Of a stretch of 20,088 bases of DNA, positions 5,499 to 14,200 are shown one piece after another (positions within the stretch are counted from its first letter, which is position 1; the number at the start of each line of letters is the position of its first letter). The position numbers and the translations under genes were made by a program. The notes beneath the pieces are model-generated. The model did no database searches and was not told where the DNA came from. It saw only the letters and a list, made by a program, of their open reading frames with translations. The stretch is taken from positions 1 through 20,088 of the forward strand of contig DDZS01000080.1 of NCBI GenBank assembly GCA_002346425.1, given 5' to 3'. The stretch comes from Alphaproteobacteria bacterium UBA3002. Lineage in GTDB: Bacteria > Pseudomonadota > Alphaproteobacteria > Rickettsiales > UBA3002.

Positions 5499-5919
5499 CG
5501 CTATCTCCTTTTATCAGGCAGCTAAACTCCTTATCCCAAATGCGCCGGCCTAATTCCTCATTTGAAGGTTTGGTAAGATAGCGCACTTCGCTGATAAACT
5601 CGTCTTGGTAGGACGTTCGTATCGCCTCACGCTGCAACGCAGGGTCCACACCGCTATAAATAATAATGATAGAGTCCTGATTGTGCTGTCTAATCGTCCG
5701 CACTGAATCCCAAACGTCATAGCTAGGAATGTGCATGTCTAAGATAAAAATATCCGGGCGTTCGGATAAGAACTCGTCTAACCCTGCGCCACCATTATGA
5801 TAGCGCATATGAATATCATGGGGCAGGTCATCAAATACGTGCTTAAGCGCGAGCGCCTCAACTTCAGAATCATCGACCACATTGACGCTGTAGCGTTTTT
5901 TAACTGGCAGATACTTCAT
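5488..5919 (-). CDS. CheY-like single-domain response regulator receiver
   Basis: This 143-aa protein is one receiver domain with no output domain. All signature residues are present: the acidic pair Asp16-Asp17 after strand 1 (VNVVDD), the phospho-acceptor Asp61 (FILDMHIPS), Ser89 (IIIYSG) and Lys117 (YLTKP). The strand/helix rhythm runs from about residue 10 to 130. It should therefore be phosphorylatable by a histidine kinase or phosphotransferase. No kinase is encoded nearby, so the donor would be a host protein. ATG 5919 overlaps the stop of the membrane protein gene as ATGA, and the 3' end overlaps the holin candidate by 11 bases, which places it inside the late operon. Single-domain receivers such as DivK and CheY act by protein-protein contact. 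The role in this phage is unknown. Confidence 0.88.
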   Translation of the reverse strand: MKYLPVKKRYSVNVVDDSEVEALALKHVFDDLPHDIHMRYHNGGAGLDEFLSERPDIFILDMHIPSYDVWDSVRTIRQHNQDSIIIIYSGVDPALQREAIRTSYQDEFISEVRYLTKPSNEELGRRIWDKEFSCLIKGDSDAA

Positions 5920-6449
5920 AGCATTACCTTGGCAAGACCCATCAATAGACCTGCCCGGAGAATCGCGATCAATAAAATATCCGCCGTTAGCCCCCCCGCG
6001 CTTTCAGTCGGTCGACGGCAATCCCAATACGGGCGATCGTCCGGCTCCACGCGCCCGGCCTCATCCACGCGCACCGGCTTTCCATGCCAGCGGCCTTCCT
6101 TTGCGGCCTTGCCCTCCCAGCCGAGTTTTTGCCCCCAGCGGGTGCTGTAGTTAAAAAACCGCAGCGATAAAATGCTAAGCCAGCCGGTGTAATAATGCGC
6201 TTTCAGTACGTCATGCAGTGATGGCCGAACATGGTCGCTCTCTGTATCCATATACGCGTTTTCGGCATTCTCGGTTCGGCTACCGCGTAAGAATACCCAC
6301 CATGCCAGCACAACCGGCATAACCAGCAAGCCCCACCAGCTAAAGAACAGCCAGAATATCAGGCCATAGATCGCGGCAGATAAACCCATGCACCAGCCGC
6401 GGGGCACATCGTTATGGCCATGCAGGCCAGAAAAAGTGGCTAAGATCAT
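5916..6449 (-). CDS. Membrane protein of unknown function, coupled to the receiver gene
   Basis: From ATG 6449 this is 177 residues. Two membrane segments rich in Trp/Phe/Leu lie near residues 22-55, then comes a soluble, charged middle region (about 56-150), and a last hydrophobic segment spans about 153-175. A longer reading from 6530 would overlap the upstream gene's 3' end in another frame and has no ribosome site; AGAAAG precedes 6449. Its stop overlaps the start of the CheY-like gene (ATGA), so the two are likely translated together. I recognise no family. It could be a lysis accessory, a superinfection factor or a membrane partner of the receiver. Confidence 0.7.
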   Translation of the reverse strand: MILATFSGLHGHNDVPRGWCMGLSAAIYGLIFWLFFSWWGLLVMPVVLAWWVFLRGSRTENAENAYMDTESDHVRPSLHDVLKAHYYTGWLSILSLRFFNYSTRWGQKLGWEGKAAKEGRWHGKPVRVDEAGRVEPDDRPYWDCRRPTESAGGLTADILLIAILRAGLLMGLAKVML

Positions 6450-6469
6450 GAAATATATTCTTTCTGTTG

Positions 6470-7792
6470 TTAACTGACGTCTACCACCCAAACGCGTGTC
6501 GCGTTGCCGGAGCCGACCGAGACAGCCCACAGGATTGCGGGGTTGTCAGGGTCGGCTGCGAGTGAGCCACCCGCAGTACCAGTGTTATTAGAGGCGCTCA
6601 GCTGTAGGGGCTCGGGGTAAAACATGTTGTTTGTACCAATACCAACATTGGCCCGGTCGGAGCCACCTTTGAAAAAAGCGCCATAGTTACCTTCAACATT
6701 ACGACAGTCCATAGAAAGGAAGCGGTGCTTTGTTCCGCTATACCCTGGAATATATTGGTAGTCGTCTCCTCGATACTCCGGGGACTGGCCTGGATAGATA
6801 GTGTTGAAGGTTGTTCCTTCATAACTCATTATATATTGGCCCATATCCCCGTTGGTGCTGGTGGTGGCTGCACTGAGTAGGGCGACTATTCCCCGCCCTA
6901 GAAACTGCAGAGCAAAGCCATATGTTTGACCCCCTACAGGGAGATCACTGGCATTTAATATTGAAATCGTATCGCCGCTTACTTGAATCTGCATCCGTTG
7001 TGTAAGAGCGCCTTCAGTGCTTGCGCTGACGTAAGTATAGGCGTCATTATGCTCATCTCGGCCCATTACCGAAGCGCAGGCATAGTTGGTTGTTGAGCCC
7101 CATGACGTAGCACTTGCAATACTTGCTGCGTCCACCACTTCACCGTCACCATCTAACAAAATAGCGCGGTATGGCGAGCCGCCATCCGACGTCGCGGCTA
7201 ACTGGCGAAAAGCAACAATCACCCGTTCGTCTTCCTCATCCTCTACCCAACAATGTGTCATCAAGCCTGCAGCGCTGTACGCATTTCCCGCATATCCAAA
7301 CTCGGCTACGGCCGCGCCTAAGTTCGTGGGTGTCACCGTGGGTGCCCCCGCGCCGGTAGCAGGGAAGGTGACTTTTGACACCTTGAAGTCTTTGTTTGTT
7401 GTATAGTCAATTTGTATAACGAGCGCAGAGTTTTTGTCTTTTTTGAGCGGAATAATGTCTGCGATAAAATATTTCGTCGAGCTCGCTTGGATGTCGCCTT
7501 CGGTGCCAAGTGTGATAGCGGGACTTCCTGCGTTGTATTCCGCGGTGCGGCAGTGCACCCCGCCTGTGCTGTTTGTGTTGTTATAAATGATGCCCGCGCG
7601 GGGATTGTCACCATCGTTCTCTAGGGGAATGATATGAAATTTGTTACCTGCAAACACGTCGCTTCCCAACGTTGCACTAAAACTAGCGCTCTCAGTTACT
7701 GTACGCCGCTGCGAGATGTTGAACTCGGCATAGTATGGCTCGATGCTCGCAGCTTCCGCGGGAGGCGGTGTTATATCAATAGTCTCGGTCAT
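6470..7792 (-). CDS. Large protein of the tail-tip region, possible receptor-binding protein
   Basis: This 440-aa protein has many short beta-strand-like stretches with Gly/Asn/Ser/Thr-rich turns (for example VMGRDEHNDAYTYVSAS and GFALQFLGRGIVALLSA). It has a Pro-rich start and no signal peptide or membrane segment. The regular spacing of strand-turn units suggests a beta-propeller or other beta-rich fold. The start overlaps the stop of the tail-fibre gene (ATGA), placing it at the end of the structural module where receptor-binding or tail-decoration proteins usually sit. I recognise no named family. It may be one of the faster-evolving virion genes. Confidence 0.65.
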   Translation of the reverse strand: MTETIDITPPPAEAASIEPYYAEFNISQRRTVTESASFSATLGSDVFAGNKFHIIPLENDGDNPRAGIIYNNTNSTGGVHCRTAEYNAGSPAITLGTEGDIQASSTKYFIADIIPLKKDKNSALVIQIDYTTNKDFKVSKVTFPATGAGAPTVTPTNLGAAVAEFGYAGNAYSAAGLMTHCWVEDEEDERVIVAFRQLAATSDGGSPYRAILLDGDGEVVDAASIASATSWGSTTNYACASVMGRDEHNDAYTYVSASTEGALTQRMQIQVSGDTISILNASDLPVGGQTYGFALQFLGRGIVALLSAATTSTNGDMGQYIMSYEGTTFNTIYPGQSPEYRGDDYQYIPGYSGTKHRFLSMDCRNVEGNYGAFFKGGSDRANVGIGTNNMFYPEPLQLSASNNTGTAGGSLAADPDNPAILWAVSVGSGNATRVWVVDVS

Positions 7793-8793
7793 GCTTGATA
7801 ACTCCCTGTCTTATCGATGCCTATAGTCATGCGAGTCGCATCGGTAATGTTTGCGATGTCTAAGGTCACGACGCTGTTTGCTGGCACGTCGTAATAATCG
7901 TCACCGCCATCATTGACCGGCACGCTGGTGAATGATGTGCCCCCGGTAACTGTAGGGGAAGGTGATGCACCGAAATTGACTGCTACATCGTTCACATAAA
8001 GCGTAATATCTGCGGTGCCGGTATCTGTCACCGGGCGAACCGCATGCCAACGTTCTGCTACTTCAGTGGTATAGCAATATAGCCCCTCTACTTCGGCTAG
8101 CCCGGTGCGGTAACTCAGTTGCTTCCATTCGCGCAGGTTGTTAATCGCGAATCCCGCAGCGTTCAAATCGCTGCGCAGCTTGTTGAAATCCGTCCCGCTT
8201 TGGACAACCCATTGATTCGTTGCCCCTTCAAAACGCAGCGCATAGTTACGGCCCGCCTGAAAGCGACCTTCTTCGAGCGCATAATCACCCGGCTCGACAA
8301 TCAAATGGCTAGCGCCATCGTTCACACGCAACGACATTGAGCCGTCGTTTGTTTCGTCGATATTTAGGACCACCTGCGCGCCATCGCCCAGAATGTAATC
8401 GGCTAGCGTGATGTCATAGACGCTGCCATTCTTTTCGGTCGTAACAAAGGGCGCGCCCTGCGCCTGCGCTGCCGATGCCGCCGCCGCATCTGCCGCCGCC
8501 TGCGCTGCTGCACGATCTGTGGCGACTGCTGCACGATCTTCGCCAGTTGCAACGCGATCGGCTGCCGTGGCTTCCGCATCATCGGCTACTTGTGCGGTTT
8601 TGCCATCTATCGCATTGGCTATGAGGCTCATATCTTTCATAGACTGCGCCCAATTGCCTAAAAGACCAGTAACCGCTGGCGTTTTGTAACCGATACCTGC
8701 AAAGCCAAACGGGTTGTTTACCGCATGATATTGTAAATGATTATATTGACCGGCGCGATCTATCGCGTCTTCAACGTCTTCTGTAAAGCTCAT
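7789..8793 (-). CDS. Tail fibre-like protein with Ala-rich coiled coil
   Basis: This 334-aa protein opens with about 50 residues of virion-attachment-like sequence. An Ala/Asp/Arg-rich helical region follows (about 55-113, including ATAADRVATGEDRAAVATDR), as in trimeric phage tail fibre stalks. A beta-rich part comes next (about 115-205, with NDGASHLIVEPGDYAL), then a C-terminal domain ending in a strand-rich segment (ANSVVTLDIANITDATRM). The stalk-then-beta layout is typical of fibres and L-shaped tail proteins. It overlaps its neighbours by ATGA at both ends. The host receptor cannot be inferred. Confidence 0.75.
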   Translation of the reverse strand: MSFTEDVEDAIDRAGQYNHLQYHAVNNPFGFAGIGYKTPAVTGLLGNWAQSMKDMSLIANAIDGKTAQVADDAEATAADRVATGEDRAAVATDRAAAQAAADAAAASAAQAQGAPFVTTEKNGSVYDITLADYILGDGAQVVLNIDETNDGSMSLRVNDGASHLIVEPGDYALEEGRFQAGRNYALRFEGATNQWVVQSGTDFNKLRSDLNAAGFAINNLREWKQLSYRTGLAEVEGLYCYTTEVAERWHAVRPVTDTGTADITLYVNDVAVNFGASPSPTVTGGTSFTSVPVNDGGDDYYDVPANSVVTLDIANITDATRMTIGIDKTGSYQA

Positions 8794-9659
8794 CCAATTA
8801 CCTCTTTCAGTTTTATACGAATGCCCGCGCTATCGAATGTTTTGTATTGAATCGGGGCCATAGATTTATCTTGTCGGGCAAGCCATGCGTCGCGCAGTCG
8901 GTTTTGCGTATCATCCCGATCTAGCCAGAAAGTCATGCAGCGGTGTATATCTAGTTGGCGCTGCATTTCGTAAAAGATGCCTTTTGCGGCAATGGTTTCC
9001 ATGTATTCGATCTCGCCATCGAAATACCTGGGCTTGTCCAATGGGTCGAAATCCTCGTAGCCCCCCTCGGCCTCTTCCATGGTGGTTCGGACATTAAAGC
9101 CCGAGGTCGCGCCATAAGTAGGATTGACTGGAATTTCGATTGCTTCCTCTATCGGCATAAATCCGACTTCAACATAGCCCGCCGGGTTGAGCGGATCGTA
9201 AATATCGATGATGATTTCATCGGTATAAAGTGAGCCAGCGATGTAGAAGGGATCGTAAAGCGGGGTAGAATCTAACTCTTCGTCTGTGTAAGTCCGATCG
9301 TGCCAGTTTCCCCCATCCCAATCGACAAGCTCTTCGTCATAAACTTCGCTCAACCATGACTGAAACCCGCTATCGTATACCAGTTGCTGCTCGCCGCTAT
9401 CGTTGCGATATAGGCGGCGCCGGACCTGCCCGTCGCGCGTAAGATTATGCCAGACAAGCCATAGGCTATTTACCAGCCTTAGCTGAGGTAGGGTAACGCG
9501 AAACCGGGTGTCTTCGGGGTCTAGCGTTGCACTACGCCAAGGCTTTGACAGTATGTCGTTCTGTAATTGTGCGACGCCATAACCGGCTACTTCATCTCCA
9601 AGCGCGTGAAAGGTAGCTGTATGCGTCCAAGGCCGATGCCCCAAAGTAATGTTTGTCAT
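8790..9659 (-). CDS. Tail-tip/minor tail protein, unnamed family
   Basis: This 289-aa protein is acidic and rich in aromatic residues (Trp, Tyr, Asp, Glu clusters such as VDWDGGNWHDRTYTDEE). It has no signal peptide or membrane segment. The middle contains beta-rich text (DEIIIDIYDPLNPAGYVEVGF), and the end resembles proteins that pack on the tail tip (FWLDRDDTQNRLRDAWLARQDKS is cut here to FWLDRDDTQNRL). The start overlaps the upstream minor-tail gene as ATGA and the end overlaps the fibre gene likewise. Position between the tail hub candidate and the fibre suggests a baseplate component. No exact family is recognised. Confidence 0.65.
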   Translation of the reverse strand: MTNITLGHRPWTHTATFHALGDEVAGYGVAQLQNDILSKPWRSATLDPEDTRFRVTLPQLRLVNSLWLVWHNLTRDGQVRRRLYRNDSGEQQLVYDSGFQSWLSEVYDEELVDWDGGNWHDRTYTDEELDSTPLYDPFYIAGSLYTDEIIIDIYDPLNPAGYVEVGFMPIEEAIEIPVNPTYGATSGFNVRTTMEEAEGGYEDFDPLDKPRYFDGEIEYMETIAAKGIFYEMQRQLDIHRCMTFWLDRDDTQNRLRDAWLARQDKSMAPIQYKTFDSAGIRIKLKEVIG

Positions 9660-11236
9660 ACTAATACCCGTAATGTGGCGCGCTGTTGTTTGCTGTTGAT
9701 GTTCTCGGCAGTAATAAAGCCCACTCGACCGGCGCTAAATCCAAAGCGAGGGTGAAAAATATTGATTAGCTTGCCTACGCTCACTGCCGCCGCCAACTCA
9801 GGCGTTAGAGAAACCTTAAGCGTAAAGCGTTCGCGTACCTTGGAATAAAAGAGAGCAAGCCTATTTCTAATTTGCTCCGCATCCGCAGCGTAACGTAGCC
9901 ATGTTTCATGCAAAAGCGTGGTAGCGTTCTCGTATTGTGCGGCAACCGTTTCGTTTACAGAAGGGGCGGTTTTGCGCCACATCTGCGAAAGCTGGTCACG
10001 TATCGACTCATCCACTCCCGTTGCAATGCTGTCTTTGCTTAAAGGATTTGCATTATAGCAATAGGTGGTTTGCACCTCTTTTGCCGGTATGCCCAGATCA
10101 TCATCGCCCGTAAATTCCGGGGTCAAAGATGTGATACTAATATCGTTTTCCGCGGCTCCGCTGCCCCGCCCAAATAATCTGAATGAGGCAACCGGTTCGC
10201 CGTTCTCTAAATCCGGCAAACTGCCACAGGTCACTGCGCCTTGACGGTCTTCTACGGCCCATGCCAGCACGCTAGACATTAGCCCGTCTATAATTGCTCG
10301 ATAGTTCTCGGAATCCCGATAATATCCCGCCTCATACGGCGACTCGCTCGCCACATCTTCCCATGCGGTAGCATCGATTGTCATGCCAGCTTCAAGGATA
10401 AGCTCTTTAGCCAGGTTGCTCGCATATCTATCGGCAGCATTTGACTGTGCCGTTACATCGATGCGCACGCCGCCGCTTAACGGCACTGAACCGCCCATCA
10501 TAAGCGCCGATTCTGCTAAGCACGTAACATAGTGACCATTCACAGGTCCAGCCGCACGCATAGCATCAATAGTCGGGTAGTCTGCATCAAAGGTCCATAC
10601 AGCCCCTGATACGCGAACCTGATGCAGTATGGCGCTTGCTATCCGTTGACCTGCCTTATTCCAGCGCCAGCAAAAGATGCGCAAGCCGCTATTCACTAGA
10701 ACAGGCTCAATATTGTAATTGTAGCCACCGCAGCGCTTTTTCTTTTGCCCGCCGATACCCTCTTGGGTCCCCTCGTAAAAGATGCTTATATTGTCGTTGG
10801 TCCCTGCAAACGCGCCTTCGGAGATTGGCTTATCCAATAAATCGCTACGTCCGCGCCAGACAAATTCGCAGGTTCCGCGCGCTGGTTTTACAGCACTGAC
10901 GCGACCGCTAAAAATCGGCTGCATCGATGCGTAATTGCCAGTCTTGCTTCCGATTTTAATGGTAGCCGCACGGCCAAAGCCTAGGGCGCGCAATGCGTCA
11001 TATTGCCCACGCGCATTCGTAGCGATGATTCGCGCGGCGTCTTTCGATCCGAAGCCAAAGGCGTTGCGATTCTCTAATATTGAGCGGCTAAGTGTGACGC
11101 TGCCGGACTTTGCCAGATGCGGCGAGAAGTATCCCGGTGCGGAGGGGTGGCTGTACCCTCTGCTCCCGATGCGGATATCCTCGACGCTTAGGTCGCTATG
11201 CAATGCGGAGGTTTCAAAAAGAATAAGGCTTTCCAT
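9656..11236 (-). CDS. Minor tail / baseplate hub-like protein
   Basis: This 526-aa protein directly follows the tape measure gene, where siphophages encode distal tail and hub proteins. The N-terminal 120 residues look like a tail-tip beta domain (ending PIFSGRVSAVKPARGTCEFVW), with mixed alpha/beta text beyond. A C-terminal section (about 450-525) contains FTLKVSLTPELAAAVSVGKL and FHPRFGF, resembling the late strands of tail-hub proteins that set ligand-binding geometry. There is no signal peptide. The gene ends as ATGA with the next one. Precise homology, for example to Dit, Tal or DUF2163-type proteins, cannot be fixed by eye. Confidence 0.7.
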   Translation of the reverse strand: MESLILFETSALHSDLSVEDIRIGSRGYSHPSAPGYFSPHLAKSGSVTLSRSILENRNAFGFGSKDAARIIATNARGQYDALRALGFGRAATIKIGSKTGNYASMQPIFSGRVSAVKPARGTCEFVWRGRSDLLDKPISEGAFAGTNDNISIFYEGTQEGIGGQKKKRCGGYNYNIEPVLVNSGLRIFCWRWNKAGQRIASAILHQVRVSGAVWTFDADYPTIDAMRAAGPVNGHYVTCLAESALMMGGSVPLSGGVRIDVTAQSNAADRYASNLAKELILEAGMTIDATAWEDVASESPYEAGYYRDSENYRAIIDGLMSSVLAWAVEDRQGAVTCGSLPDLENGEPVASFRLFGRGSGAAENDISITSLTPEFTGDDDLGIPAKEVQTTYCYNANPLSKDSIATGVDESIRDQLSQMWRKTAPSVNETVAAQYENATTLLHETWLRYAADAEQIRNRLALFYSKVRERFTLKVSLTPELAAAVSVGKLINIFHPRFGFSAGRVGFITAENINSKQQRATLRVLV

Positions 11237-11243
11237 AATCCCC

Positions 11244-14200
11244 CTAAGCGATGTTTGCTAACGCGCCATTATCCGCGATGTCACTCAATGCTGCGCGGAT
11301 TTGCTCTTGAACCTCTAGCGAAAGATTGCCGCTGTCCTCTAAGGTGCGGCCTAGAGCGTGAAGGGCTGCAATAACGGCATCAAGTTTTGATGAAACCGCG
11401 TTATCGTTAGAGGGCATCGAGCCAGTCTGGTTCATGTAATTTAGGTGCGGTACGCCAATCGCTTCTACGGCATCGCGTTTCATGACGAACTCGTTTGCGG
11501 TCAATCGTGCGCTTATATCGTCGATTCCACCATAGCCGCCCGTTACCAGACCGCCATTTGCATATCCTGCTGCCTTTGCCTCTTCGGCATAGCGCGCCCA
11601 GTCCGTGCCACCCGCTGCATTAATGCGTGTCGTTAGCAGGCCGCCGGTTGCGGTTTCATTCGCTCCGAGATAGCCGTTATTTCTGCCCCATTTAGTCGCC
11701 CAGGCTTGTGGGTCTGATAAGCCGGATAAGCCGTTAGCCGCGTTTACGATGTCTTCTGTTGTCAATCCGCCGCCAAGCTTTTGCAGAGCGGTTTCAAGGG
11801 CGTTAAAGCCGGTGCGGAGCACGTCGATCTGTTCTTGGGCCGCGGATGCAATTTGCGTTTGCAGTTGCGTTTGGCGCTCTGCCACTCCAATAGCCTGCCG
11901 GGTCAGCGATTCCGCCATCGCCCGGTCAGCTTCAAAAGTGGCGTTAAATCCGTTTACTTCGCCGGATAGCTGCACGAATTTCGGAATAAGGCTCGCAAGC
12001 TCCTCGGCTGCCTCAATATCGCCGACCCCCGCACGTTGTCCTAGCGCGCGCACGGTTTCGCGCATTTGATCGAGATTTTGCGTAGGATGCAGCGGGCTAT
12101 ATTGCCCGTTTGTCAGATCGAACAGTATGCTTTGCAGGCTGCTGCCTGCACGGCTAAAGCGCGCTGCCGTATCATTTGCCACACGCAGGCGCTCTTGTTC
12201 TGTATCGAGTGCCGCAGTTTGAAGGGTGCTATTCTGCTCTAAGATCGTTTGTAGATTGATCTGATGCAATAGCTCCGCCATCTGCATTTGCTCTTGGGTA
12301 GCGCCCAGCTCTTTTAAGTCTCGCAGCTGCTGTTGATAGCGTTGTTGCTCCTGCATTTGCTGCAGGGTTGCCGGGCTTTGGCTTTGCAGAATGGATTGCG
12401 CGATGCCCTGCACGTAGCCGCTTTGTAATTGCTGCATACGGGTTTCTTCAAATTCTCGCACTTTTTCGACAGATAACCCTAAGCGTTCTGCGGTTTCCGC
12501 TGCCTCGTTAAAGGTATCGCGCAGAGTGGCGACGCTGGCCTCAACCTGACTCATTTCCTGCGGGAACTGGCCAAGCGTATCGAAAGCAGATGCAAAAGCA
12601 ATGTCTTGCATTACCTCTTCTACTGACCGGCCTTCGGTTTTAATGCGATCGAGCACGCCAAGTAATGTGCCGTTGACCTCGCCACCCAGATCAGCAACGC
12701 GCATCAAAACGATTTTAGAGAACTCGCCTAATGCAGTATTGAACGCGGTTTCGTCTTCGGGATCAAAGGTGACCTCGGCGCGGTATTTAGTTTTGTCGCC
12801 GGTGCCAAGAGATAGATAGCCGGTTCCATCATCAACTCCCCCGGAGAAAGCAAACGCACCCGGCCCGGCATTCTTGATCGCGTCGTTTAGAATAGAAAGG
12901 TCGATGCCTGCAGACTGCGAAAGCGTGCCAAAGTAGGTGTTGAAGCTTGAAGCAAATTGCTCGGCATCTTCTTTAGACAGGTGCTTAAATCCGGTAGTAT
13001 AATTGCCTATTCCGTTAGCGGTAAACGAATCGGTAGCTGCCCCCGCGGCTGGATGCGGTCGCGATTTGTTACCAAATAGACTTCCGCCGAGAGCCGTTAG
13101 AGCGAGCGATCCAATAACGCCAGCAGGCCCTGCGAATGAACCAAACCCTAATTGAGTCGCGAGAGCGCCGCCGCCGTATGCGCCTGCTAGGCTTGCACCG
13201 GTATCAACCGCAAAGTTGCCGCTACTTAGCCCCAGAAGGGATGCTGCTACAGCACCGACACCAGCGCTAAGTGCGGTGCCAGATAGAGAGGCGTTGGTAA
13301 ACCCGCCTTTGCCCGACAGACTCGTACCCAGATAATCTGCACCAAATTCATTGAGCGCACTTGAGCCGCCGATATTACCCGATAGCAATTGGCTCATAGA
13401 GGGCGCGTCAGAAAGCAGTTTCCCTAGGGTAGAAAGATTGCTAAGCCCGCCGGTGCTACCAGACAACGTGTCGTTGCCGCTGCTACCGATAAGGCTACCA
13501 ATTGTTCCGGCGCCGCTGCCTGTACCTAGTACCAGTTCGATACCTGCGCGCATTGTCAGCGCCGCAACCACCTCTGCTGCAGCACGCTTGGCCAGATCGA
13601 CCATGCTGCTCATAGAGAAATCCCATTCGGCAATCATATCGGCGAACTCGCGCTGTACGTTGTCGACCAGATTAATAAATGGCTGCTCTAGAGTGCGGGC
13701 ATATTCTTCCCGCAGCTGCTGTTCTTTTTGCCATGCCTCTAGATTGTCGTCGGTCTGGCTCTCAAGCTCTTTAAGTTGCTCAAGCTCCCGTTTGCGTTGA
13801 TTGTAGACCTCGCTACCGATTCGATAGCCTTGTTGGCGAAGGGTGTTTTCTATTTCAATAGCTGTCGCGGTGCGCCGATACGCCTCTTCGGATAAGATGC
13901 TGGCTTCATAAAGACGTGAGGCCTGCTCTATGGATATGCCAAGCTCTTGCGACCACTTTGCTTGGGATTCTGCTAATTTTTGTAGTTCCTTACTTAGACC
14001 GCCGCCGTTCTCTGCTGGCGGGGGATTTAATAGCTCTTCCTTCGCAGCACGCGCTTCTTCGGCGTTCTTTTTGATGCTGATAATGGTATCATTGACGTAA
14101 TCATCAACCTTCCATCCGAATTTCTGCGCCTCTTCCTGAGCTTCTTTAAAAGCGTTCGTAAATGAGCCGGAAACGGCTTCGCTAATAGCTGCGCTTGTAC

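Noticed and set aside
13351..13800. 149-aa plus-strand ORF rich in Ser/Leu/Pro
   Set aside because: It is antisense to the Gly/Ser-rich part of the tape measure gene and its composition is a mirror of that gene.
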